Source of the DNA: an uncultured Clostridium sp.
GTDB taxonomy: Bacteria > Bacillota > Clostridia > Clostridiales > Clostridiaceae
Length of the DNA stretch: 5,824 bases
Direction of reading: 5' to 3'
NCBI GenBank assembly: GCA_934777095.1
Contig: CAKVNP010000151.1
Coordinates: 1-5,824 of the forward strand
This document shows positions 1 through 5,736 of this stretch, piece after piece. The translations under genes were made by a program, and so were the position numbers. Position 1 is the stretch's first letter. Every line of letters begins with the position of its first letter. Below the pieces are notes generated by a model. The model was not told the origin of the DNA and searched no databases. It saw only the letters and a list, made by a program, of their open reading frames with translations.

Positions 1-792
1 CTAAGAAAGGCAAGTAGAGAGGGAAAGCTTATTTGTGAATACTGCGGTGGAAAAGTAAGATTTAATATGGGAAAGGTTATTATTCCTTATTTTTCTCATG
101 TATGTGAGATTGAGGGACATAAATGCAGGAAGCCTTATGAAAGTGAAAATCATAAAAAGGGAAAGATGATTTTATTTCAAAAGCTTATAGAAGATTATAG
201 TGATGCTTTTTGTGAAATCAGCTATAAATTTAATGAAGAAATTATAGCTGATGTATATATAAAGTTTAAGGATGGCAGAGAACTTGCTTTGGAATATGAA
301 GATCATTTATGGGATTTAGCAAAGGTAGATAAGCATAAGGAATTTTATAAAAGTAAAAATATACATTACAGAAGATTCATTAATAGCAGTTTAGAAAATC
401 TAAATGAAATATATGCTAGTTCAGAAATAGGTTATTTATATAGTCTGATAGACTTTAATTTTGAGGATATTATTGCCCTTGATTGTGAGAAAAATGACAT
501 AATAATGTTTTCTAAAATGGTTAATTCAGATAAAAGCGATGAATATAACGAAGTATTATTTAAGCGATATAAATTAGCTGACGTAACAATATCTGAAAAA
601 GGCACCATAATATGCGATTTTCAAGAGCAGATTGAAAAGTTAAAGGCAGAACAATATGAATTAATGGAAGCACGTCAGCAGAGTATTCAAAAGGAAAGAA
701 AGGAAGAAATAAAGGCGGAAGAAGCTATTACTGAAGAAGAAACGGTAAAGAAAGATGAGGATCAGCAGTTATCCTTATTTGATATGTTATAA
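1..792 (+). CDS. CoiA-like family nuclease with C-terminal clamp-binding-like tail (5' end missing)
   Basis: The frame is open from base 1, so the gene starts upstream; 263 codons are visible. The ATG at 67 is not a credible start: it has no good ribosome site and would remove Cys12 and Cys15 (window numbering). These form a CxxC that pairs with H33 and C35/H40/C42, as in the zinc-ribbon that opens CoiA-like proteins. An ESENH...K block (47-55) follows, then ADV (D84) and LALEYE (E98, E100), the positions of the CoiA restriction-endonuclease-like core. CoiA usually has E-x-Q or E-x-K here; this protein has E-Y-E, so its catalysis may be altered. Residues from about 205 form a Lys/Glu-rich, probably coiled or disordered tail ending QQLSLFDML. 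In streptococci CoiA aids recombination during transformation; family members elsewhere are mostly uncharacterised. Nuclease activity is inferred, not shown. It probably ends its own transcription unit, since a promoter follows. Confidence 0.72.
   Translation, partial: LRKASREGKLICEYCGGKVRFNMGKVIIPYFSHVCEIEGHKCRKPYESENHKKGKMILFQKLIEDYSDAFCEISYKFNEEIIADVYIKFKDGRELALEYEDHLWDLAKVDKHKEFYKSKNIHYRRFINSSLENLNEIYASSEIGYLYSLIDFNFEDIIALDCEKNDIIMFSKMVNSDKSDEYNEVLFKRYKLADVTISEKGTIICDFQEQIEKLKAEQYELMEARQQSIQKERKEEIKAEEAITEEETVKKDEDQQLSLFDML
766..780 (+). other. Codons for QLSLF, a beta sliding-clamp binding-type peptide
   Basis: The codons cag-tta-tcc-tta-ttt encode QLSLF, three residues before the stop codon. 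This equals the QL[S/D]LF pentapeptide consensus by which bacterial polymerases, MutS, MutL and other repair proteins dock on the DnaN clamp. It lies at the end of a charged, low-complexity tail, which is the usual placement. The match is seen directly; clamp binding is inferred. Five residues can match by chance. Confidence 0.55.
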
Positions 793-813
793 AATATTTT
801 TTTTTGGATATTA

Positions 814-842
814 TTGATAAAAATACAATTAAAATGTAAAAT
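814..842 (+). promoter_or_regulatory. Housekeeping-type promoter for the yceG-telA unit
   Basis: A -35 TTGATA (814-819) and a -10 TAAAAT (837-842) are separated by exactly 17 bp in an AT-rich setting. Transcription would start near 849, leaving a leader of about 35 nt before the ATG at 884, with a strong ribosome site GAGGGAG (869-875) placed 8 nt before the start. This separates the yceG-telA unit from the upstream nuclease gene. I see no credible terminator between them: a T-run at 797-805 lacks a GC-rich stem, so read-through is possible. Confidence 0.6.
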
Positions 843-883
843 AAGGTTAAATAATAAGAGTTATTGATGAGGGAGTGTGAATT

Positions 884-2428
884 ATGTCTATAGATTTACT
901 GCAATTATCTCACTCTATGTTTAGAAAAAAATATGAAAGGAAAAGCTTAGGGACAACGTTCACTCCATATTTTTATCGGGTTATTGGAGTTGAGGACGAA
1001 GGAAATTATAATAATATCCTCAGAACACTGAAGGAGAAATGTGATGAATATAAAGAACAAACTATTATTTTTGATGGTTCAATTCCTTTAAGTGGTGAAA
1101 TGGAGCTGATTAATTATATTTTTAATGAGCTTGGGAGAATGAATATAAATAAGTTATCTAATGAGGAAATTACTATCTTTAACGATGGCAATATTAATAA
1201 CTGCTTTTTAAAGGCACTTGAATATGTAGTTGATTTAGCTATAGAAAAGGAAAATTTCTTTAATGATAATATAAGAAATAATTTTATAACAAAAATTATC
1301 GTATGGGCTTATACCTGGGCAAAAAACATAGATTATACCGCTGAGATCAATCCAAAGTGTATTTACTATGGAAATATTGGCAGGCATGAAGTATATTTTC
1401 TAATACTTTTATACTTAATGGGCTTTGACGTATTGTATCTTAACCCTCTAAAAGATGAATATTTTTCTGAAATAGATAGTAAAGGGCTAAGTATTTTGGA
1501 AAAGAAACTTAAGATATTACCAGTGGAGTCATTTGAAAAAAGGGCTTCTATGGGTAAGGTAATTGATAATGTGGAAACTATTACAAAACAGCTGCAGAGG
1601 GAAATAGATGATGATTTATTTACAGATACAATGCTCTTTAAGCCTTGGCAGTTTAGAAATGGATATACTAAAAGTATTCTGCTGGATACCATTATTGATG
1701 ATATATATATGTATTGGAATGAGCCTGCAAAAGTAAGAGCAGGTTTTGGGGTGAAAGGAAGTTTAGTATCAGTACCATGTTTCTTTATGAAAATTGATGG
1801 AAGATATGAAAATATTCAGGAATATCAAAAACTTATTAAGTTTTGTATTGAATCCACTAATACCTTGTTTTTTAATTCAGCAGAAATATCAAAGGAAATG
1901 CAGGTTACTGGTGAGATGTATAGCTTGATGTTTGCACAATTAAGCGATGGGACTTTTGATATTGAGGAAATTAAGAAAAATGAAATATATAGATTTTCTA
2001 AATACAGCAATGAAGTACAGAATTATCTTTTAAATAAGTTTAATGAGACTATTAAAGATACAACGCTTCTAAATTCAGAACTAAATAGGGAAGAAATTTT
2101 AAATAGTCTATGTATGATTCTGAATTTAAATGAAAATATCGTTAGGATTATAGATAATTTTGATTTTGTTTTTAATGTACCAAAGATTGTTATTTTTCTT
2201 GATAAGGAAGAAAAATTGAGTAAGTATATGATGTTTTTATTGGCGTACCTTCATAAAGCAGCCATTGACATTGTAATTTTTAATCCATCAGGATTATTTA
2301 ATATGACAAGCGTAATTAAGAAAGAAAAGTTTAATTCATATAGATTAGATGAAGTCAGGTATGACACCACTTATAAAGAGATTATGAATTATAAAACAGG
2401 CTTCTTTTCGAGAATATTAAATAAATAA
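884..2428 (+). CDS. yceG: YceG-family protein of the Ter stress-response module
   Basis: The 514-residue product resembles Bacillus subtilis YceG in length and in remembered family motifs (the 'putative component of biosynthetic module' family). This is not E. coli YceG/MltG. Diagnostic stretches are IYYGNIGRHEVYFLILLYLM (160-179) followed by GFDVLYLNP (180-188); FKPWQFRNG (252-260); RAGFGVKG...VPCFFMKIDG (285-306); and PKIVIFLD (433-440) leading to AIDIVIFNPSG (460-470). The first and last blocks share a pattern of hydrophobic strand, helix, then D-V/I-hydrophobic-x-NP, suggesting a repeated Rossmann-like unit. No signal peptide or convincing membrane segment is visible, so it is probably cytosolic. 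The start is supported by a strong ribosome site. It is followed after 17 nt by telA, the same order as yceG-yceH in B. subtilis. The reaction or ligand is unknown; the Ter link comes from gene neighbourhood. Confidence 0.85.
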   Translation: MSIDLLQLSHSMFRKKYERKSLGTTFTPYFYRVIGVEDEGNYNNILRTLKEKCDEYKEQTIIFDGSIPLSGEMELINYIFNELGRMNINKLSNEEITIFNDGNINNCFLKALEYVVDLAIEKENFFNDNIRNNFITKIIVWAYTWAKNIDYTAEINPKCIYYGNIGRHEVYFLILLYLMGFDVLYLNPLKDEYFSEIDSKGLSILEKKLKILPVESFEKRASMGKVIDNVETITKQLQREIDDDLFTDTMLFKPWQFRNGYTKSILLDTIIDDIYMYWNEPAKVRAGFGVKGSLVSVPCFFMKIDGRYENIQEYQKLIKFCIESTNTLFFNSAEISKEMQVTGEMYSLMFAQLSDGTFDIEEIKKNEIYRFSKYSNEVQNYLLNKFNETIKDTTLLNSELNREEILNSLCMILNLNENIVRIIDNFDFVFNVPKIVIFLDKEEKLSKYMMFLLAYLHKAAIDIVIFNPSGLFNMTSVIKKEKFNSYRLDEVRYDTTYKEIMNYKTGFFSRILNK

Positions 2429-2445
2429 AAAGAGAGGTATAAAAT

Positions 2446-3561
2446 ATGGATGATAATATGGGCTTTGGAGAAAATGTAATTACTGCAAATCAGGGAGAAT
2501 ATAGTGCAGATAATAGCCTAGATCTTTTTAAAGATAATAGTGAATATAAGCAGAAATTAAGAAATATGAGAGAAGTACAAGATATGACCTCTGAAATAGA
2601 GGTGCAGAATCCAAATTCAATTGTGCAGTTTGGACAAAAGGCTAGTGAAAACATCTCTAAGATTTCTGATGAACTTTTAAATTCAATGAAGGCAGTTAAG
2701 TCAGAAGAAGCAACAGAAATGCTAGTACATCTTACTAAAATAATGGACAAGTTTGATATAAAAGAACTAAAGGATGTTAAGGAAGAAAGCAGAATTGCTA
2801 AACTGTTTAAGTCTGCTAGCAATACTGTGGCAAAGCTTTTTCAAAAATACGATACTATGGGATATGAAGTAGAAAAAGTATATGTTTTATTAAAGAAATA
2901 TGAAAATGATATTAGGGATTCAAATGCTAAGCTTAAAAAATTATATGATGGAAATATAGAATATTATAGGCAGCTTGAAAAATATATTGTGGCAGGGGAA
3001 CTTGCCCTAGAGGAAGTTGATAGATATATTGAATCCTTTGAAAATGATACAACTATGAATCCAGAAGAAAATAGAATGATGATTCAAAAGCTACAGGTAT
3101 GTAAGGAAATGCTTAGTCAGAGAATATATGACCTGCAGATTGCAGAAAACGTAGCTATCCAGGCAGCACCTATGATTCAGACTATCCAGATGTCTAATTT
3201 TAATTTAATGAGAAAAATAAACTCTTCATTTATTGTAACATTACCAATCTTTAAACAATGCCTTGCGCAGGCTGTTATTTTAAAGAGACAGGAAATACAG
3301 GCTAAGTCAATAAAACAGCTTGATGACAAGACAAATGAACTAATTATGAGAAATGCACAAAATACTGCTAGGCAGTCTGTTGATATCGCAAGAATGGCAT
3401 CAGGAAGTACCGTTGCCATAGAAACATTAGAAAAATCATATGATACTATCATGAAAGGTATTGAAGATACAAAAGCTATTCAAGAAAGCAATAGACAGCA
3501 AAGAAATGAGAATTCTAAGCGACTTGAGACTATGAAGGCAAATATGAAGAGAAATCTATAA
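2446..3561 (+). CDS. telA: TelA/YaaN-family 'toxic anion resistance' protein
   Basis: The 371 residues match the usual length of TelA-family proteins. An acidic, low-complexity N-terminus (1-50) precedes a long, almost wholly helical, heptad-rich body. Family-like signatures are the YENDIRDSNAKLKKLYDGN block (152-170); PMIQTIQMSNFNLMRKINSS (242-261), running on to IVTLPIFKQ (263-271); and the C-terminal coiled coil rich in Lys, Gln and Glu (about 280-371). There is no signal peptide or membrane span, so it is probably cytosolic and may oligomerise through its coils. The ribosome site AGAGAGG (2431-2437) is 8 nt before the ATG; an in-frame ATG four codons later lacks one. It pairs with the preceding YceG gene in one unit. 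Family members were named after plasmid-borne tellurite resistance, but chromosomal copies act in broader stress tolerance. The mechanism is not established. Confidence 0.9.
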   Translation: MDDNMGFGENVITANQGEYSADNSLDLFKDNSEYKQKLRNMREVQDMTSEIEVQNPNSIVQFGQKASENISKISDELLNSMKAVKSEEATEMLVHLTKIMDKFDIKELKDVKEESRIAKLFKSASNTVAKLFQKYDTMGYEVEKVYVLLKKYENDIRDSNAKLKKLYDGNIEYYRQLEKYIVAGELALEEVDRYIESFENDTTMNPEENRMMIQKLQVCKEMLSQRIYDLQIAENVAIQAAPMIQTIQMSNFNLMRKINSSFIVTLPIFKQCLAQAVILKRQEIQAKSIKQLDDKTNELIMRNAQNTARQSVDIARMASGSTVAIETLEKSYDTIMKGIEDTKAIQESNRQQRNENSKRLETMKANMKRNL

Positions 3562-3570
3562 AAGCAATAA

Positions 3571-3600
3571 TTGTATATAGTGGTAAAATAATGATATAAT
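3571..3600 (+). promoter_or_regulatory. Strong promoter with extended -10 for the terD cluster
   Basis: A -35-like TTGTAT (3571-3576) lies 18 bp from a perfect TATAAT (3595-3600), which is preceded by TGa (3592-3594), an extended -10. Transcription would start near 3607, giving a leader of about 36 nt before the terD start at 3643. The promoter lies in the 81-nt gap after telA, so the terD genes can be expressed separately from yceG-telA. Confidence 0.72.
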
Positions 3601-3608
3601 AATCATTA
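3589..3608 (+). repeat. Inverted repeat over the terD -10 and start site, candidate operator
   Basis: TAATGAT (3589-3595) and ATCATTA (3602-3608) are perfect 7-bp inverted arms around a 6-bp centre, ATAATA. The repeat covers the -10 element and the predicted start point, so a bound protein would block RNA polymerase. The core TGAT-6-ATCA resembles Fur-family sites (TGATAAT-N-ATTATCA) but is one base shorter, so I do not assign a regulator. AT-rich DNA gives such repeats by chance fairly often. Confidence 0.4.
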
Positions 3609-3630
3609 AAATATTAGTATAACTATGAAA

Positions 3631-3635
3631 AGGGG
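3631..3635 (+). promoter_or_regulatory. Ribosome binding site that fixes the first terD start
   Basis: AGGGG lies 7 nt before the ATG at 3643, but only 1 nt before the in-frame ATG at 3637 and downstream of the ATG at 3625. It therefore selects 3643 and an N-terminus MGINLGG, parallel to MAINLGG in the third terD. Confidence 0.8.
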
Positions 3636-3642
3636 AATGGAT

Positions 3643-4269
3643 ATGGGTATAAATTTAGGAGGCTTATCTGGCAGACAAAATAATGTTTGCAGCAATAATG
3701 GTGTTAATGCATTGAACTTAAAGAAAAATGATATTTTAGATTTAACAAAGAAAAACCCAGGATTAGAAAAAGTTGTACTTGGAGCAGGATGGGATGTTGC
3801 TAGAAATGGACAAGACTTCGATCTTGATATTGCAGCCTTTTTATTAGATAAAAATAATAAAGTTGCCAGAATCCCTGATGATGTGATTTTTTTCAATAAC
3901 CTAGAAGGTGAAGGTATAAGACTTGAAGGAGATAATAGAACCGGTGCCGGAGAAGGTGATGATGAAAGAATAGATATTGATTTATCTTTAATTAGAAAAG
4001 ATGTTCATAAAATAGTATTTGCAGTAAGTATTTTTGAAGCACAAGCTAAGAGGCAAACTTTTGGTATGGTGGAAAATTCATATGTAAGATTATTAGATGC
4101 AAAGAATGATGAACGAGAAGTATGTAGATTCAATTTAAGAGAAAATGGATCAACTAGTACAGCTGTAATTTTTGCAGAATTGTATAGAGAAGGATATGAC
4201 TGGCAGTTTAAGGCTATTGGCGAAGGCAAGATAGCTGACTTCAATGGGATATTAAGCTTATATATGTAA
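3643..4269 (+). CDS. terD: TerD-family Ca2+-binding stress protein, copy 1
   Basis: The 208-residue TerD-domain protein begins MGINLGG, followed by an Asn-rich linker (8-23) containing one Cys, then LNLKKNDILDLTKKNPGL (24-41). Family landmarks are GAGWDVA (47-53), DFDLD (58-62), GDNRTGAGEGDDE (96-108), KRQTFGMV (136-143) and YVRLLD (147-152). The two Asp-rich segments correspond to the Ca2+-binding loops of characterised TerD proteins, and all their acidic residues are present. The protein should be cytosolic. It heads a three-gene tandem set behind its own promoter. By eye it is about three-quarters identical to the third copy over the shared domain. TerD proteins support tolerance to tellurite, phage, colicins and envelope or oxidative stress in various bacteria; which applies here cannot be read from sequence. 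Two earlier in-frame ATGs (3625, 3637) are rejected on ribosome-site spacing. Confidence 0.93.
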   Translation: MGINLGGLSGRQNNVCSNNGVNALNLKKNDILDLTKKNPGLEKVVLGAGWDVARNGQDFDLDIAAFLLDKNNKVARIPDDVIFFNNLEGEGIRLEGDNRTGAGEGDDERIDIDLSLIRKDVHKIVFAVSIFEAQAKRQTFGMVENSYVRLLDAKNDEREVCRFNLRENGSTSTAVIFAELYREGYDWQFKAIGEGKIADFNGILSLYM

Positions 4270-4288
4270 AGTAAAAGGAGAATAAGCA

Positions 4289-4870
4289 ATGGTTGAAATG
4301 TTAAATTTAAAGAAAAATGACATCCTTGATTTAACTAAAAAGAATCCAGCCTTAAAGAATGTAGTATTAGCTGCTGGCTGGGATGTAGCTAAAAAAGGAT
4401 TTTTTGGCTTAGGGAAAGATTACGATTTGGACTTGACAGCTATTTTGTTAGATGAAAACGGAAGAATGCTTCGTAGTAATGGAGTTATTTATTATGGTAA
4501 TAAAAGAGGCAGAGGAATATTTCTTCATGGAGACAATTTAACTGGTGAAGGCGAAGGTGATGATGAAAAGATTTCAGTATCATTAAGAGAACTGCCTGTA
4601 AATTGTAAAAAGATTATTTTTGCAGTAACTATTTATGATGCAGTTGCAAGGAGACAGAGCTTTAATAAAGTTAAAAATGCTTATGTAAGATTATTAGATT
4701 CAGATAAAAATGATGCAGTTATCTGTAGATATAATCTTTCAGAAGACGGAGGAGACAATACATGTATTAAATTTGCCGAACTAAATAAGGAAAATGATGA
4801 ATGGCAGTTTAAAGCAATAGGTGAATTTTTACATGCCTCAATTCAAGATTTATCAAATATGTATAGATAG
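4289..4870 (+). CDS. terD: TerD-family Ca2+-binding stress protein, copy 2 (divergent)
   Basis: The 193-residue TerD-domain protein starts almost directly at the domain (MVEMLNLKKNDILDL) and lacks the MxINLGG leader of its two neighbours. AGWDVA (29-34), DYDLD (44-48), GDNLTGEGEGDDE (81-93), RRQSF and YVRLLD are all kept, so Ca2+ binding is probably retained. Between AGWDVA and DYDLD it has a Gly/Phe-rich stretch, KKGFFGLGK, longer than the matching piece of copies 1 and 3. The C-terminus also differs: it ends LHASIQDLSNMYR where the others end in a shared GEGKIAD...LSLYM. The ribosome site AAAGGAG (4274-4280) is 8 nt before the ATG. It lies 19 nt after copy 1 and 13 nt before copy 3, so the three are co-transcribed. 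The divergence suggests a distinct partner role, like the mixed TerD/TerE or YceC/D/E sets in other operons. Confidence 0.92.
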   Translation: MVEMLNLKKNDILDLTKKNPALKNVVLAAGWDVAKKGFFGLGKDYDLDLTAILLDENGRMLRSNGVIYYGNKRGRGIFLHGDNLTGEGEGDDEKISVSLRELPVNCKKIIFAVTIYDAVARRQSFNKVKNAYVRLLDSDKNDAVICRYNLSEDGGDNTCIKFAELNKENDEWQFKAIGEFLHASIQDLSNMYR

Positions 4871-4874
4871 GGAG
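4870..4874 (+). promoter_or_regulatory. Ribosome binding site overlapping the copy-2 stop, fixes the copy-3 start
   Basis: GGGAG begins on the last base of the TAG stop of the preceding gene and is 9 nt before the ATG at 4884. An in-frame ATG at 4821 lies inside the preceding gene, has no such site and would add 21 residues unrelated to TerD. The overlap suggests that translation of copies 2 and 3 is coupled. Confidence 0.8.
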
Positions 4875-4883
4875 AAAGTTATT

Positions 4884-5501
4884 ATGGCAATTAATTTAGG
4901 TGGAAATTTTAATAGTGCTGCAAATCAAAATGCAGCGGCACCAATATTAAATTTAAAGAAAAATGATATCTTAGACTTAACTAAAAGAAATCCAGGATTA
5001 AAAAAGGTGATTTTAGGTGCAGGCTGGGATGTGGCAACTAATGGTTCAGATTTTGATTTGGATATAGCTGCCTTTTTATTAGATAGAAACAATAAATTTA
5101 ATGATGTTTCTAATGTAATATTCTTTAATAATAAAAGAGGACAAGGAATAGAATTGTTAGGTGATAATAGAACAGGTGCAGGTGAAGGAGACGATGAAAG
5201 AATAACTATAGATTTATCAAATATTAATTCTTATATAGAGAAAATTGTCTTTGTAGTATCTATCCATGAAGCACAAGCTAAGAGACAGACTTTTGGTATG
5301 GTAAACAATTCATATGTAAGATTACTAGATGTGGAAAATGGAGAAAAAGAGTTATGCAGATTTAACCTAAAAGAAGATGGATCTACAGCTACTTCAGTAA
5401 TTTTTGCTGAATTATTCAGAGATAATGGTGAATGGAGCTTTAGAGCAGTTGGTGAAGGAAAGATAGCTGACTTAAATGGAGTATTAAGTTTATACATGTA
5501 A
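4884..5501 (+). CDS. terD: TerD-family Ca2+-binding stress protein, copy 3
   Basis: The 205-residue TerD-domain protein starts MAINLGG, followed by an Asn/Ala-rich linker (8-20) and LNLKKNDILDLTKRNPGL (22-39). GAGWDVA (45-51), DFDLD (56-60), GDNRTGAGEGDDE (93-105), a KRQTFGMV motif, YVRLLD and the C-terminal GEGKIADLNGVLSLYM match copy 1 closely. Only the N-terminal linker, scattered surface positions and a one-residue gap near residue 75 differ. All acidic residues of the presumed Ca2+ loops are intact. The similarity points to duplication within the cluster, with the more divergent copy 2 between the twins. The start is set by the ribosome site at 4870-4874. It is the last terD of the tandem; 270 nt of non-coding DNA follow, with no canonical GC-rich terminator. 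Confidence 0.93.
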   Translation: MAINLGGNFNSAANQNAAAPILNLKKNDILDLTKRNPGLKKVILGAGWDVATNGSDFDLDIAAFLLDRNNKFNDVSNVIFFNNKRGQGIELLGDNRTGAGEGDDERITIDLSNINSYIEKIVFVVSIHEAQAKRQTFGMVNNSYVRLLDVENGEKELCRFNLKEDGSTATSVIFAELFRDNGEWSFRAVGEGKIADLNGVLSLYM

Positions 5502-5549
5502 TATGATAAATAAAAGTAAGAATAACTACAAAAACTATGAATTTTATTA

Positions 5550-5657
5550 AGAATCTTTATCTCCTGAATAAGCAATATAGCTAAAAGTTTTAAACTCACT
5601 TCGTTCAGACAGTAAAACTTTTTTACGCTATATAGTTTATTCAAAAGATAAGATTCT
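5550..5657. repeat. 108-nt imperfect palindrome, candidate dispersed intergenic repeat
   Basis: Nested arms pair across the element. AGAATCTTTATCT (5550-5562) pairs with AGATAAGATTCT (5646-5657) with one bulged T; TGAATAA (5565-5571) with TTATTCA (5637-5643); ATATAGC (5575-5581) with GCTATAT (5627-5633); AAAAGTTTTA (5583-5592) with TAAAACTTTT (5613-5622). The 20-nt loop (5593-5612) contains CACTTCGTTCAG. A further AATTTT/AAAATT pair outside could extend the stem past a 4-nt bulge. From memory, clostridial genomes carry intergenic palindromes with similar loops, so this may be a mobile or REP-like element; I could not check. It may also act as a bidirectional terminator after terD, but the stem is AT-rich and no clean T-tract follows it. 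Confidence 0.7.
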
Positions 5658-5676
5658 AAAATTTATTTAATGTTTT

Positions 5677-5705
5677 TTCGTTATTACATACTTTTTTGAT
5701 ATTAT
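5677..5705 (+). promoter_or_regulatory. Weak candidate promoter for the P-type ATPase gene, inside an inverted repeat
   Basis: An extended -10, TGa-TATTAT (5697-5705), lies 17 bp after a poor -35, TTCGTT (5677-5682). Transcription would start near 5712, just before the hairpin at 5717-5736. The candidate is framed by the inverted repeat TTCGTTA (5677-5683) and TAACGAA (5706-5712), which could be an operator. The position is sensible, but the -35 is weak and the region is AT-rich. Confidence 0.35.
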
Positions 5706-5716
5706 TAACGAATGAA

Positions 5717-5736
5717 GAAACTCCTCTAGGAGTTTC
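5717..5736 (+). other. Perfect 8-bp hairpin in the leader of the ATPase gene
   Basis: GAAACTCC (5717-5724) and GGAGTTTC (5729-5736) form a perfect stem around the loop TCTA. No T-tract follows on the + strand (ATGCTAATTT) or on the - strand (TTCATTCG), so it is not a standard intrinsic terminator. If the promoter at 5677-5705 is real, this would be a 5'-end stem-loop of the mRNA, able to stabilise it or regulate translation. Confidence 0.55.

Noticed and set aside
67..69. ATG at 67 as the start of the CoiA-like gene
   Set aside because: The frame is open to base 1, the upstream codons include the CxxC of the zinc-ribbon, and no good ribosome site precedes 67.
791..805. Intrinsic terminator after the CoiA-like gene
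   Set aside because: There is a T-run, but the only adjacent symmetry is AAAATATTTT, which would not form a stable stem.
3625..3642. Earlier terD copy-1 starts at 3625 and 3637
   Set aside because: The AGGGG ribosome site at 3631-3635 lies after the first and only 1 nt before the second; 3643 fits both the spacing and the paralogue's N-terminus.
4821..4883. terD copy-3 start at 4821, overlapping copy 2
   Set aside because: The extra 21 residues are just the copy-2 C-terminus read in another frame; 4884 has a ribosome site and the expected MAINLGG start.
2446..5501. Specific assignment of the locus to tellurite resistance
   Set aside because: The family name is historical; chromosomal TerD/TelA genes serve wider stress roles and nothing in the sequence points to tellurite.
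5231..5644. 137-codon reading frame on the - strand
   Set aside because: It is antisense to terD copy 3 and the palindrome, has no protein-family features, and mirrors an AT-rich coding strand. Other - strand frames (1366-1692, 1825-2010, 2490-2822, 3177-3452, 3606-3896, 4005-4289) are rejected for the same reason.
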